From NCBI GenBank assembly GCA_040506275.1, contig JBEVXD010000003.1, positions 1 through 64,000 on the forward strand: a stretch of 64,000 nt of DNA, read 5' to 3'. A program made the translations under genes and the position numbers. This DNA is from Thiodiazotropha sp040506275 (lineage in GTDB: Bacteria > Pseudomonadota > Gammaproteobacteria > Chromatiales > Chromatiaceae). This document shows positions 17,901-26,958 of this stretch, piece after piece. The stretch's first letter is position 1, and the number at the start of each line of letters is the position of its first letter. A model generated the notes under the pieces. It was not told the origin of the DNA. It was given only the letters and a program-made list of their open reading frames with translations, and did no database searches.

Positions 17901-20900
17901 CATCCAGATATTGATGATCTGATGGATCATCTCTCCATTTCTGATATTGCTCTTCCAGGGTTTCGAGTAGCTCTTTTGACTCTTCTATGAAGATTTCAAC
18001 CAGTTCACGGTCTTCGCTGACCTCAAACAGATCCCCTTCATGTAGAAAGCTCATTGGTTCTTCGTAAAAAGAACTCGCATCAACCTGTTCACTTGACTCA
18101 AATAGAGGACTGCTCTCTTCGGCCTCTTCCAATGCTTGCTGCAGTTCGATTTCTTGAAGACGTTCAACCTCTTCCTTGTCGGGCTCATCTTCTTCTACAG
18201 TCTCAGAATCGGGAAATGCCTCTTCGGTCAACTGCAGTTCATCTTCGAGAACATCGTCAAGAATGACATCATCCAATAAGTCATCAGACTCAGCCTCAGA
18301 AGAGGTCGGCTGTTCGAGATCGATGAGCAATTGGGTCGATAGATGTACTTTACCCGTGGTCGCAGCATCTTCTACCTGGGTAGCAAGGAAATCGAACGCT
18401 TGACGTACTAAATCCTGGACGCGTTGATCTTGCTTCAGTTCATCTCGCAGAAGGCGCTCGTATAAACTTTCCAGTGCGTGGCTCAAATCGCCTATGGGAT
18501 TGATCCCGGCAAGCCTAGAACTGCCTTTTAATGTGTGTAACGTCCGTTTGATGCCATCGACCACTTTTTCATCATTCGGAGACTGCTGCCAATCAGAGTA
18601 GCCCTGCTCAAGGGCATCCAACAACTCTCGTCCCTCTTCGATGAAGATTTCAAGCAACTCCTCGTCGCCCTCTACCTCAAAGAAATCATCAGACTGCAGG
18701 TAACTCACTACTTCGTGAAATCCTGAATCTTCTGATAGTGGTTCGGGCTCCTCTGAGTCAGTTTCAAGAGCCCCAAGATCCTGTAGAAGCAGATCGGACG
18801 CAATGTCCACTTCGAACTCTTCCGCCTCGCTATCTTCCATCGCTTCGATTTGGATATCTTCTTCTAGGTTTTCAACCTCATCCTGTGTCGATACGTCTTC
18901 CGAACTCACTTCATCTGTCAGGAACTCTTCAGCTGGAGCTTCAAGCCCCGCTTCAACTGAAGCCTGTATCTCCTGCAATGCCTCACTCAACCCGGCAAGG
19001 TAAGTGTCTACATGCGGCTCAGGCAGAGTATCTTCAGGTAACCAACTTAGCAGTTGGCGGATATATCCAACACTACCGTCAACCAGATCAACCACCTTGG
19101 GCTCAGCAGGCAACTGGTGTTCATGTACTGCTCTGACATAGTCTTCCATGGCTTCGCTGAGCATTGCGATGGGTGTAATCCCAGCCATATGGGCGCTGCC
19201 ATGTAGTGTGTGGCATGCCCTTACAACCTCTTCAGGCACCAACATAGCGGGGGACGTATTTGCTGCCTGTTTGAGAAATACCTCGATCTCCTGCAGGTGC
19301 TCCTCTGACTCTTCAGCAAAGACCTCCAACAACTCAGTATCGATCTCAATCTCAAGATCCGAATCGCTGAAATCATCCTGCGCATCATCTTCTGATAACC
19401 CATCAAGTATTGCTTCCTGCAACTCTGACTGCTGCTCTTCCTCAGATACCTCGACTTGTTCCGCCAGGTCATCATCGAGTTCAAACAATTCTAGAGATTC
19501 CGCTCCAGCTTCCAAGGTAAGTGGTTCATCCTCTGAAGCGGATGCATCATCAGCTAACGGTGCCTCTTCTGCAGGAGATTCTGTTATGGTCGCATCTTCA
19601 ACAAGTGATAGCGGGGCTTCAATATCAATCGCTTCGGAGGATGCAGGGGCTTCTGTAGAGTCTGTCCCTGGCTTAGCTTCACTTACAGCGGGTTCAGCTA
19701 CCTCTTCGATTGATTTGCCTTCAGATATTGCGTGGGCACGATTTTGTAAGTGTTCAACATTGACATCGGGGCTGATGCCCTTTTCCTGACAGTCAATCAG
19801 CACAGGCAAGGCTTCAGTTACATGATTGAGCAGGTCCATCATCTCAGGTGAAACCTTGATGGTCTCATCAATCATGCGATTCAGCATGTTTTCCACGGAC
19901 CAGGCGAGTTCACCTATCACCATCGCCCCAACCAAACGACCACTGCCTTTTAGTGTGTGAAAGGAGCGTCGAAAAATGGCAAGTGATTCTCTGTCAGCCT
20001 GGTTATGTTGCCATCTAGGTAAGTGCTCCTGGATACTTTCCAGCTCTTCCCTGGCCTCTTCAATGAAGATCTCGAGAATCTCGGGATCGATATCCTCCAG
20101 CATTGGCTTGTCAGCAGATGCAATCTCCTCGAACTGCTGCGTATCTTCCGCTTGTTCAGCAGGTGTCTTCTCAACCTCTGCTGAAAGAATTTCCACTTCT
20201 GGTACTGGCGGTTCAATCTGCAGACTGCTGGCACCAAATTCGAGATCGGATACCTCTTCCTCTTCAAGCTCATAACCTTCAGCATGATCAGCAGATTCCG
20301 AGAGGTCGATGGGCTCTGATGGTGCAACGTATGCGGTCACCTCACTCTTGCCATCACTCAGTAGATCATTCAAAGATGCCCTTGCTATGGCAAGGATCTC
20401 ACCTCGGTCTCCGGCACCGTCCACCAGAGTTTCCAGGTAGTATTCGATACTACTGACAACATCAGCAAGAGAGTTCAACTGTTGCCTGCTTGGCGGTGTG
20501 TTGGCATCCATAAAATCAGTTTTTATGACGCCACCTGTTTGCGACATCAATTCAGCCGCGTCTCGCAGGTTGAGCATCTGCAGGGCGCCTTCTACACGAC
20601 GAAAACCCTGATGCACAGAATCCAGTACAGAGGCATCATCAGTTGCCTCGGTAAAACTGATAATTGTCTCTTTTGCGCGAGCGATCTCAACCTTCGCTTC
20701 ACGAACAGTCTGCCTGATGAGATTCTGGTACTCACCCTCTGGCAGACTGTCTCCAAGTGATCCTTCATCAAGGTTTTGAGCAGCGCCAGGCTGAAAGGTA
20801 TGGAGGGTACTGAGGGAGGATTCGACGTAAAGAATATCTCCCGCCATCTCCATCAACTCAAACTCTTCCGGTAACACGCCCTGCTCAACAAAGGTTTTAA

Positions 20901-22023
20901 CTTTATCCGCTTGACGGTTCAAACGGGAGCGTAATGCCCCTTGACCAATCATTCCCAGAGTATCAGCCAATTTGCGTGTTGGTGCTTCGAGATGACCAAG
21001 CATCTCCATGTCGGCCTTTTCATCGCGCATAAAAAGATCGAGGATATCTTTGATACGGGTTAACTCACTGCTTACCGCATCCTTGATCGATTCAGCTAAT
21101 TCGGCATTTGACCCGGTTAATCCGAGCCTACCCTCGTTGAGCTGGTCCTCGCTGGGCATTACTGCATCGAGGTTGTAGGCTTCTTTTATCTTAACTATTT
21201 CAGGATGCTGCGAATTCGCACGGGCAATATAGTAAAGCAGGTTTTTCAACAGTGCTGCAGGTGGGTCTTCCACCAGAACCTGCTCACCACTATCGACAAT
21301 GATCTTCATCTTACGATCTAGGCGACTGAACAACTGTTTGACTGCGATTCCTGGTGCAATGGTGTTTTCAATCAACCCATGCATCAGACCCTCAGCAACC
21401 CAGAAAAGATGTTGTACGGTCTCAGTACCTGCACTCTTGTAAATGGTGGTAAACACATCCCTCAGGAGAGGCCAGCCATGGACCGTGTCCCGCTTGCGAT
21501 ACCAACTCAACAGTCCCAGGTGAAATTTTTGTCTGACTTGTTTGACCAGTAACGGCAGATCCTCGTTGACCTTATCGCCATCTGATTCAGTTTCTATTTC
21601 TGGCTTGAATAGCGCTGCCTCAGAAAGCAATGGCGCATCACGAACAGCTCTCAGGTCATTTAGCAACGGCAGAATGATCAGAGGGATATCAGCATCACCA
21701 CCCTGAAGCTTTTCAAGATAGTCAGGAAGCTGTATAAGCGCCAGCATCAAGGCCTCTGCGGCATCCTCCTCTTGCCTGACATTACCATCAGACATGTCAC
21801 GCACAACGAGTTCCATCTCCTCAGCGAGCATACTGGGACCATATACCTGGACCATCTGCAGAACCCGGGCAATCTGATGCAGGTGGTCGCCGCAGGTTGC
21901 CAGAGACTCTGTGTCACCCGGCGTCTCCACATAGGTTTCCAGCGCTTGGCGAGCATGACGAATTGAGACATCCAATTCGTCCTTTACCCAATTCAGAGCG
22001 CCAAAATCTTGCGCGTTACTCAT
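14995..22023 (-). CDS. chpA: Hybrid CheA-type histidine kinase ChpA
   Basis: This 2342-residue kinase drives the Pil-Chp system that controls type IV pilus extension and retraction and surface sensing. Five canonical phosphotransfer (Hpt) domains carry HTLKGS-like motifs near residues 689, 937, 1162, 1381 and 1591. Two degenerate Hpt-like domains lie near 47 and 469 (HLHQIARVL, VHQGFRRVEGA). Acidic Ser/Glu-rich linkers separate them. Then come the dimerisation region (about 1740-1860), the HATPase with HGIERPENR, DDGKGLD and GRGVGLDVV (about 1930-2025), a CheW domain, and a C-terminal receiver with phospho-Asp in LLDIEMP (about 2271). P. aeruginosa ChpA has eight phosphotransfer-type domains, so this copy is slightly reduced. 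Confidence 0.95.
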   Translation of the reverse strand: MSNAQDFGALNWVKDELDVSIRHARQALETYVETPGDTESLATCGDHLHQIARVLQMVQVYGPSMLAEEMELVVRDMSDGNVRQEEDAAEALMLALIQLPDYLEKLQGGDADIPLIILPLLNDLRAVRDAPLLSEAALFKPEIETESDGDKVNEDLPLLVKQVRQKFHLGLLSWYRKRDTVHGWPLLRDVFTTIYKSAGTETVQHLFWVAEGLMHGLIENTIAPGIAVKQLFSRLDRKMKIIVDSGEQVLVEDPPAALLKNLLYYIARANSQHPEIVKIKEAYNLDAVMPSEDQLNEGRLGLTGSNAELAESIKDAVSSELTRIKDILDLFMRDEKADMEMLGHLEAPTRKLADTLGMIGQGALRSRLNRQADKVKTFVEQGVLPEEFELMEMAGDILYVESSLSTLHTFQPGAAQNLDEGSLGDSLPEGEYQNLIRQTVREAKVEIARAKETIISFTEATDDASVLDSVHQGFRRVEGALQMLNLRDAAELMSQTGGVIKTDFMDANTPPSRQQLNSLADVVSSIEYYLETLVDGAGDRGEILAIARASLNDLLSDGKSEVTAYVAPSEPIDLSESADHAEGYELEEEEVSDLEFGASSLQIEPPVPEVEILSAEVEKTPAEQAEDTQQFEEIASADKPMLEDIDPEILEIFIEEAREELESIQEHLPRWQHNQADRESLAIFRRSFHTLKGSGRLVGAMVIGELAWSVENMLNRMIDETIKVSPEMMDLLNHVTEALPVLIDCQEKGISPDVNVEHLQNRAHAISEGKSIEEVAEPAVSEAKPGTDSTEAPASSEAIDIEAPLSLVEDATITESPAEEAPLADDASASEDEPLTLEAGAESLELFELDDDLAEQVEVSEEEQQSELQEAILDGLSEDDAQDDFSDSDLEIEIDTELLEVFAEESEEHLQEIEVFLKQAANTSPAMLVPEEVVRACHTLHGSAHMAGITPIAMLSEAMEDYVRAVHEHQLPAEPKVVDLVDGSVGYIRQLLSWLPEDTLPEPHVDTYLAGLSEALQEIQASVEAGLEAPAEEFLTDEVSSEDVSTQDEVENLEEDIQIEAMEDSEAEEFEVDIASDLLLQDLGALETDSEEPEPLSEDSGFHEVVSYLQSDDFFEVEGDEELLEIFIEEGRELLDALEQGYSDWQQSPNDEKVVDGIKRTLHTLKGSSRLAGINPIGDLSHALESLYERLLRDELKQDQRVQDLVRQAFDFLATQVEDAATTGKVHLSTQLLIDLEQPTSSEAESDDLLDDVILDDVLEDELQLTEEAFPDSETVEEDEPDKEEVERLQEIELQQALEEAEESSPLFESSEQVDASSFYEEPMSFLHEGDLFEVSEDRELVEIFIEESKELLETLEEQYQKWRDDPSDHQYLDGILRALHTMKGSSRLAGIEPVGDLSHAMESLLNCVMRGHIPADSSVMSGLARSTLDMLATQTDDAESSNKVHRADSLIDEIQSLIDKGSEREEIVDDLIDPDLQDELESVEQSSSEDEDSAVPEIVQDEMDSDQIQIDSSELDISPGDVQDEDLIKADESFLLMHDEVLLDVGEDEELIQIFVEEAKEFMDQIENRFLQWLDDFSDQVAMEGMQRNLHTLKGSARLAGIMPVGDLSHAVESVLTAVAEQEIDPIETVTDTLRHAVDHLAFQVDTIAKTGKVPASDVQVEQLHNLLGGELTPAHDGMVETIQEVAESELVEKTQEEPPTAKVLPFNDEIAKLLNPESEEDKKASFKPNKEQVRVNADLMDRLVNHAGEVSIYRSRLEQQNSVLGFNLSELEQTVSRLFTQLRGLEMETEAQILYRWERDNEKLEQENTEFDPLEMDRFSTMQQLSRALVETVNDLGNINESLRDLQRETDTLLLQQSRISTDLQDGLLRTRMVPFATLVPRMQRLVRQTAAQLNKKANLECFGIEGELDRSILNRMVPVLEHLLRNSVSHGIERPENRLTAAKQETGRISLYLDREATDVMITLSDDGKGLDIEAIRKRALEQGMINANAEISDDDLIQCVLLPGFSTAKEVTQISGRGVGLDVVTSEVKQLGGSLEIDSQPGRGTSFIIRLPLTLAITDALLIRVGEEIYAVPHGSISGVVRIRREEIQKCYSGEQESFDYGGKHYKVNYLGRMMGAGQHEIHEGMRWLPLLLLQTGEHQVALQIDELLGSRQVVVKTLGKQVGSVRWITGGTILADGRVALILDLASLVRMDATHAAPLMQTDGDQQQKKLEERLRVMVVDDSITVRKVTSRLLERHDMDVVTAKDGVEAVALLQEQVPDIMLLDIEMPRMDGFELARHINNSVDYYGLPIIMISSRVGDKHRQRAMDLGVKRCLGKPYQESDLLDNINEVLAENRQ

Positions 22024-22103
22024 TTGTGGTGCACTCCTGTCGAGAAACCAGTGCGGCTATTGACCATGCTTGTACATACACCCAATGGGTTTGCTTCACT
22101 TGA

Positions 22104-24146
22104 TCATGATGGCAGACGGAAACCGGCAACCGACTTTTGCAGCTGATCAGAAAGGTCAGCCAGAGCACCGATAGAGTTCGCGGTCTGGTGTGTGCCTTCC
22201 GATGTCTGATTGGTGATCTCTTGTATGACGCTCATTGTATCTTTGACATTCACCGCCTGATCAGACTGAGTCTGTGCAGAAGTTGAGATCTTACCTGTCA
22301 AGTCAGCAATATATTGCGAAACGCTTTCAATCTCTTTCAGTGCCTCACCGGCGTCTTCCGCGAGAGTTGCCCCTTTAACAACACCAGAGGTACTCGCTTC
22401 CATAGAAGTCACTGCTTCGTTGGTGTCTGCCTGAATGGTTTTAACCAGAGCTTCGATCTGCTTGGTAGCATTGATTGAACGCTCAGCCAATCGTTGTACC
22501 TCGTCCGCAACCACCGCGAAGCCGCGACCTGCCTCACCAGCCATAGCAGCCTGCATCGCTGCATTCAATGCCAGAATATTGGTTTGGTCAGCAATGTCAT
22601 CGATCAACTCTACGATGTCACCGATCTCCTGGGAGCTTTCACCCAAACGTTTAATACGCTTTGAGGTCTCCTGAATCTGCTCACGAATGTTGTCCATGCC
22701 GGTGATGGTGTTACGTACTGTCTCAGCACCTGTGCTGGCTATCTCTACAGAGCGCTTGGCAACTTCAGCCGATTCGGTCGCGTCTTGTGACATCTGATCG
22801 ATCGCGTCAGTCATCTCACCGATAGAACCGTTCGCCTGCGTGATCTGTTCAGCTTGATGCTCACTCGCCTCAGCAAGATGCATCGCAGTGGCACGACTCT
22901 CCTGGGTTGCGCCCGAAACCTGTTCTGAAGTTGCGTTAATGGTAGTAACCAGTTCCCGCAACGCTTCGATCGCATAGTTGATCGAATCAGCAATGGCGCC
23001 TGTAATATCTTCGGTCACACTGGCGGTAACTGTGAGGTCACCATCAGCCAGATCACCCATTTCATCAAGCAGCTGTAAAATAGCCTTCTGGTTGTTTTCG
23101 TTTTGTTGCTTACTCGCCATTTCACGACGCTGAGCATCAACAACTAGTTGCATGCCAAGTAAGACAAGGAACAAGGCAGCGGCGCCACCAAATACAGCGA
23201 TCATGCCTGGGCCTGCTTTAATACCAAGGAAGGAAATACGTCCCGGCGATTCACCATAAGCAGCAATCATTGTCTCAGCCGCAGCACTGGCCTGATCCGA
23301 AGAGGCGCTAACCATAGAGGCGGCTTCAAGAGCAGGGAGTACATCCGGGATATTCTGAATAATCTCTGCAGCATTGTCCTGGATGGTTGCAAACAGGGTT
23401 TCCACATCATCCAGACGCTGCACTGCGATCTTATCTTTAACCTGTGCTACGCCCATCTCCTTATCACCAGATCTCAAACCTTCGAGAATACGTCCAAACA
23501 GATCTGCATCACGGCTGAATTGATCGATAGCTGCAGCTGTTTTCTGACCACCGGCCAACACCTGATTGACATTCGAATTGATTCTCTGAATCAACATCTC
23601 CTGCTCAGTTGCGATATAGACCTGACGTCTCGGAGCATTACTATTGATCAGAACTTCAGCCAGCTCTTCGGAAAGCTCTTGGAGTTGAGGCACGAATTCA
23701 GAAATGATTGCGGAGAATTCGTCAATCGCGAGAATGTTTTCCTGAGCTTTAAGGATTTCATCGATGTTACTGCGTAACGCCAGCCATTTATTCTCAAGCT
23801 CACTCAACTCTGTTTTAACTTCATCAGGAGAACCAGGAAGATCACTTGCTGCGCCTCCACCATTCTTAAGTTCCCACATGATGTTTTCAAATCGGTCGCG
23901 ACTTTTCTGCAACGGTTTAAATGATTCGAGTTCACCTCGAGCCGCGGAAAGGGCGTATTTGGCAATCCGCTGAGACAACACCTGCTGTTCAGCCGCGCGA
24001 ATCAAATACTGTTCGTCATAGGACTCCCGCTGGGTTGTATGCATGAAGGTCACAAGTGCCAGGATAAGACACACCAGCACCAGAACAGCCAATGTGGTGA
24101 TGACCTTATTTGAGGGCAGAGTTCCGCCCACGCGTTTGCCTTTCAT
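22104..24146 (-). CDS. pilJ: Type IV pilus chemoreceptor PilJ
   Basis: This methyl-accepting chemotaxis protein feeds ChpA. I chose the ATG at 24146 (680 residues) because GGAG lies about nine bases upstream; an earlier TTG start has no such signal. It has a first membrane helix (VITTLAVLVLVCLILALVTF), a periplasmic part with two related PilJ-type helical modules, and a second helix (MIAVFGGAAALFLVLLGMQLVV). A HAMP-like stretch follows, then the signalling hairpin whose tip reads DQTNILALNAAMQAA and EAGRGFAVVADEV. Neither pilK nor chpB, the methylation enzymes, is in the window. Confidence 0.94.
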   Translation of the reverse strand: MKGKRVGGTLPSNKVITTLAVLVLVCLILALVTFMHTTQRESYDEQYLIRAAEQQVLSQRIAKYALSAARGELESFKPLQKSRDRFENIMWELKNGGGAASDLPGSPDEVKTELSELENKWLALRSNIDEILKAQENILAIDEFSAIISEFVPQLQELSEELAEVLINSNAPRRQVYIATEQEMLIQRINSNVNQVLAGGQKTAAAIDQFSRDADLFGRILEGLRSGDKEMGVAQVKDKIAVQRLDDVETLFATIQDNAAEIIQNIPDVLPALEAASMVSASSDQASAAAETMIAAYGESPGRISFLGIKAGPGMIAVFGGAAALFLVLLGMQLVVDAQRREMASKQQNENNQKAILQLLDEMGDLADGDLTVTASVTEDITGAIADSINYAIEALRELVTTINATSEQVSGATQESRATAMHLAEASEHQAEQITQANGSIGEMTDAIDQMSQDATESAEVAKRSVEIASTGAETVRNTITGMDNIREQIQETSKRIKRLGESSQEIGDIVELIDDIADQTNILALNAAMQAAMAGEAGRGFAVVADEVQRLAERSINATKQIEALVKTIQADTNEAVTSMEASTSGVVKGATLAEDAGEALKEIESVSQYIADLTGKISTSAQTQSDQAVNVKDTMSVIQEITNQTSEGTHQTANSIGALADLSDQLQKSVAGFRLPS

Positions 24147-24203
24147 TCTTCTTTCTCCCGAAAGCTTAAAGCCCAAATCCTAAGTCCAGTAATTCTCATG
24201 TGG

Positions 24204-24773
24204 TCAGGTTGCCGCAATCTGAAACGCCGGGTCATCTGCTAATGCCTGCAGACTAAACACCGGCCAAGCCATCCCGTCCTGGTCGAATTCAAACTGAACA
24301 TATTTTGAAAATTTTTCTTTAACCGACTGCACTTCTTTAGCAGATTCCCTGGTAAAGTGGCGCATCCCTACCATCTCCCCTACCAATACACCACTTAAGC
24401 CACTTCCCATGGTAAACACAAGCACCCGGCTTCTGCGGGTACGACGGGTCTTTCTACCGATGAGAAACAGCTGAAGATCGATTACCGGTATCAGGGTGCC
24501 GCGCACATTGGCAACTCCCATCATCCAAGGCCTTGAGCCTGGAACCGGAGTTAGAGCAGTGGGATAGTTAAGAATCTCTTTAACACTACTTAATGGCGCT
24601 ATAAAACGACTTTCACCAACATAGAACATCACCCCTTCCCAATAACTTTGGATAAGCTCTTGCTGAGGGAGTCCTTTGGCACTGTCCCGGCTGCGCGTTT
24701 CCAGGCTCGCCAATAGTTGAACCACCGCTTGCGGGGTGTCTATAACGCTCTCTTGCATAGCGTCATCAGGCAT
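24204..24773 (-). CDS. pilI: CheW-like coupling protein PilI
   Basis: This 189-residue CheW adaptor couples PilJ to ChpA. It has the CheW core FYVGESRFIAPLSSVKEILNYPTALTPVPGSRPWMMGVANVRGTLIPVIDLQLFLI, followed by an Arg-rich RKTRRTRRSRVLVF. It overlaps the end of pilH by eight bases, so translation is probably coupled. Confidence 0.93.
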   Translation of the reverse strand: MPDDAMQESVIDTPQAVVQLLASLETRSRDSAKGLPQQELIQSYWEGVMFYVGESRFIAPLSSVKEILNYPTALTPVPGSRPWMMGVANVRGTLIPVIDLQLFLIGRKTRRTRRSRVLVFTMGSGLSGVLVGEMVGMRHFTRESAKEVQSVKEKFSKYVQFEFDQDGMAWPVFSLQALADDPAFQIAAT

Positions 24774-25203
24774 TGATCAACGCCTTGATCTTGTGTAGCA
24801 GTTCCGCAGGTGAGACAGGCTTTACCATATATTCGGTCGCCCCCTGGCGCATACCCCAATTGATATCTGTCTGTTGATCCTTAGTAGTGACCATGATTAC
24901 CGGAATCTTCGCGGTTGCTTCGTTATTCTTCAATTGACGTGTTGCCTGAAATCCATTGAGGACCGGCATTACCACATCCATAAGTATGAGGTCGGGCAGT
25001 TCCTGCTTGGCAATATCCACCCCTTCCTGCCCATCGGTTGCAACGAGTATCTCGTAACCCTGCTTGACAAGAATTTTTTTGAAAACGACAACCTCAGTGG
25101 GCGAATCATCGACCACGAGAATCCTACCCTTGGTCTCACCAGTAGATGGGATATTGCTCTCTACTGATTCTTCGCGACCCTTGCGAAATATATTTTTGAT
25201 CAT
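24766..25203 (-). CDS. pilH: Response regulator PilH
   Basis: This single-domain CheY-like receiver has the acidic pair VDD (about residues 31-33), phospho-Asp D76 in LILMDVVMP, and MVTTKDQ and YMVKPVSP later. In Pseudomonas, PilH acts on pilus retraction and as a phosphate sink for ChpA. A basic and Ser-rich N-terminal extension of about 26 residues is not part of the receiver fold and makes it longer than the usual 121 residues. Confidence 0.9.
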   Translation of the reverse strand: MIKNIFRKGREESVESNIPSTGETKGRILVVDDSPTEVVVFKKILVKQGYEILVATDGQEGVDIAKQELPDLILMDVVMPVLNGFQATRQLKNNEATAKIPVIMVTTKDQQTDINWGMRQGATEYMVKPVSPAELLHKIKALINA

Positions 25204-25319
25204 CGAATCTCTCTGCCCATTGGTTCTAGTCCTTATCGGCTGACCTCAGAATGTCTTTAAATACAGCTATCATCCAGTCTGATAGCAGCCATCTCAAACC
25301 AAATCGTAACGGTCAATAC

Positions 25320-25724
25320 TCACGCAGCACTATGAACATAGCGCCGGATTGCGCCCAAAAGCTCATCCTTGGTAAATGGTTTGGTCAAGTATTGTTCCGA
25401 ACCTACGATCCTGCCCCGCGCCCGATCGAACAGACCATCCTTACTGGATAGCATGATGACCGGTATGTTTTTATACACATCATTGTGTTTGATCAGCGCA
25501 CAGGTCTGATAACCATCAAGACGAGGCATCATAATATCGACAAAAATCACGTCAGGATGGTGGTCAGCGATCATAGCCAATGCCTCAAAACCATCTGTCG
25601 CCGTAGATACCTCACAGCCTGCTTTTTTCAACAGACTTTCAGCTGTGCGCCGAATGGTTTTACTGTCATCGATGACCATGACTTTGACACCAGAGATGTC
25701 CTTTTCAGTTTCATCACCACTCAC
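25320..25724 (-). CDS. pilG: Response regulator PilG
   Basis: This 134-residue CheY-like receiver has VIDDSKTIRRTAE, phospho-Asp D63 in VIFVDIMMPRLDGYQTC, and the lysine in LTKPFTKDEL. PilG promotes pilus extension downstream of ChpA. It is the first signalling gene of the pil-chp run, 41 bases after the rhodanese gene and 116 bases before pilH. Confidence 0.93.
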   Translation of the reverse strand: MSGDETEKDISGVKVMVIDDSKTIRRTAESLLKKAGCEVSTATDGFEALAMIADHHPDVIFVDIMMPRLDGYQTCALIKHNDVYKNIPVIMLSSKDGLFDRARGRIVGSEQYLTKPFTKDELLGAIRRYVHSAA

Positions 25725-25765
25725 GTTGAAATCCTCATGTCACGGACATATTCATAAAAAACCGG

Positions 25766-26488
25766 TTACTCACCCGGCATTGCAGTTGTCAGACCCCATA
25801 ATTGCCACAACTGCATGCCACCACGGTAATAAAAAATTTTGTTGGCTGGGTAGCCCACTTTCAGCAATCCTCGGATTGCCCGAGGTGATTGGCCGCACTC
25901 GGGGCCATTACACCAGAGCACAAGATCTTTTGCGTTGCTGAAATCCCATTTTTCAGTCTTTTCTCCATTTCCCAATATTCCCAGCTGCTCAAGCTTTAGG
26001 GAAATAGCACCCACATCGACCCTGGGTCTAACCCCAAACAGTAATAGCGCCTGTTCCATTTCCGCCGTTCCCGGCTTACTCAGACCTACAAAAGGAATAT
26101 TGATAGAACCAGGAATAGTGCCTCGATTAAACCACTCGGCAGTCCGCGCATCAATTAACAGACCGGTTTTATCACGTAACTTTCCTTCCATGAAATCAAA
26201 TAGCTCGATCTCACCAATGGTCGCCACCTGAGGGTCCACCTGCATGGGCTGTAAACAGAATGGGGGACATTTTCGCGCTGTCTTAGCGTAGTAACCCTGG
26301 AGTTGGTAATCGGGGTCCTGAATCCGCTGCACCCGGATTGCCCGGCCTTCATGCATGACATGGGTAAACGGTTTTTCTGAAGATAGTTTAACCTCTAGCT
26401 CTTTTCCCTCGACCGCTTCTTCAGCAACCACGACTAGAGGCAACAGCAGCAAGGTGACTCGAAAAATCAAGTTAGCGAACCATTTCAT
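25766..26488 (-). CDS. Exported rhodanese-like protein
   Basis: I chose the ATG at 26488 (240 residues) because AAAGG lies eight bases upstream and a signal peptide follows (MKWFANLIFRVTLLLLPLVVVAEE). A CPPFC pair occurs near residue 74. The rhodanese domain occupies about residues 95-240, with LIDARTAEWFNRGTIPGSINIPF and the active-loop segment LVLWCNGPECGQSPRAI, whose first Cys would be the sulfur carrier. The protein should be periplasmic. It directly precedes pilG on the same strand, an arrangement not found at this spot in the Pseudomonas locus. A role in thiosulfate or disulfide chemistry is inference. Confidence 0.82.
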   Translation of the reverse strand: MKWFANLIFRVTLLLLPLVVVAEEAVEGKELEVKLSSEKPFTHVMHEGRAIRVQRIQDPDYQLQGYYAKTARKCPPFCLQPMQVDPQVATIGEIELFDFMEGKLRDKTGLLIDARTAEWFNRGTIPGSINIPFVGLSKPGTAEMEQALLLFGVRPRVDVGAISLKLEQLGILGNGEKTEKWDFSNAKDLVLWCNGPECGQSPRAIRGLLKVGYPANKIFYYRGGMQLWQLWGLTTAMPGE

Positions 26489-26571
26489 CACTATACCTTT
26501 CAGGTTTAAGTTGATCGGGCATTTGGATAAACAAAACAATCCTTGATAACATTTCCGAGCTAAAAACTTCT

Positions 26572-26958
26572 CTACTGATTAAGAAAACGATTCATAATTT
26601 TTTTTCGGATCTCATCGATCGAAGCGCCACCACTATATTCCTCAAAAACTTCTTCCCGGGCTCGTCGGGGCAACTTTTGATAAAAAGTATAACTCCCCAT
26701 GTAACGAGACTTCAGATCCTCTTCAAATGCCTGTCGAGCTGTATCCTCATCAGAGCCAGCTTCGCTATTCAGAGTCGCCTCTTCCTTTGTAGGCAGCTCA
26801 GAATCCACCTTTTTTGCCTCTATTGAAATCTCTGACAGATAGGCATCATCATCTGCAATAGAGACCTGAGCCAGTGAACCAAATAAACACAACGCGATTA
26901 CAGGCTGTCTCAAACATACGCGTCTCATCTTTCCAAAAGTGGTGGTTTGTGCCGCCAT
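26572..26958 (-). CDS. Small exported protein of unknown function
   Basis: This 128-residue product has an N-terminal signal-like segment (RQPVIALCLFGSLAQVSIADDD), then an acidic, Ser/Glu-rich middle and a conserved-looking helical C-terminus (YMGSYTFYQKLPRRAREEVFEEYSGG, IDEIRKKIMNRFLNQ). An internal ATG at 26928 is an alternative start that would give a more standard signal peptide. It lies 84 bases upstream of the rhodanese gene and probably heads that transcript. I do not recognise a family. Confidence 0.65.
   Translation of the reverse strand: MAAQTTTFGKMRRVCLRQPVIALCLFGSLAQVSIADDDAYLSEISIEAKKVDSELPTKEEATLNSEAGSDEDTARQAFEEDLKSRYMGSYTFYQKLPRRAREEVFEEYSGGASIDEIRKKIMNRFLNQ

Noticed and set aside
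15000..22000. Long plus-strand open frames opposite chpA
   Set aside because: They mirror acidic, low-complexity coding sequence of chpA and have no independent support.
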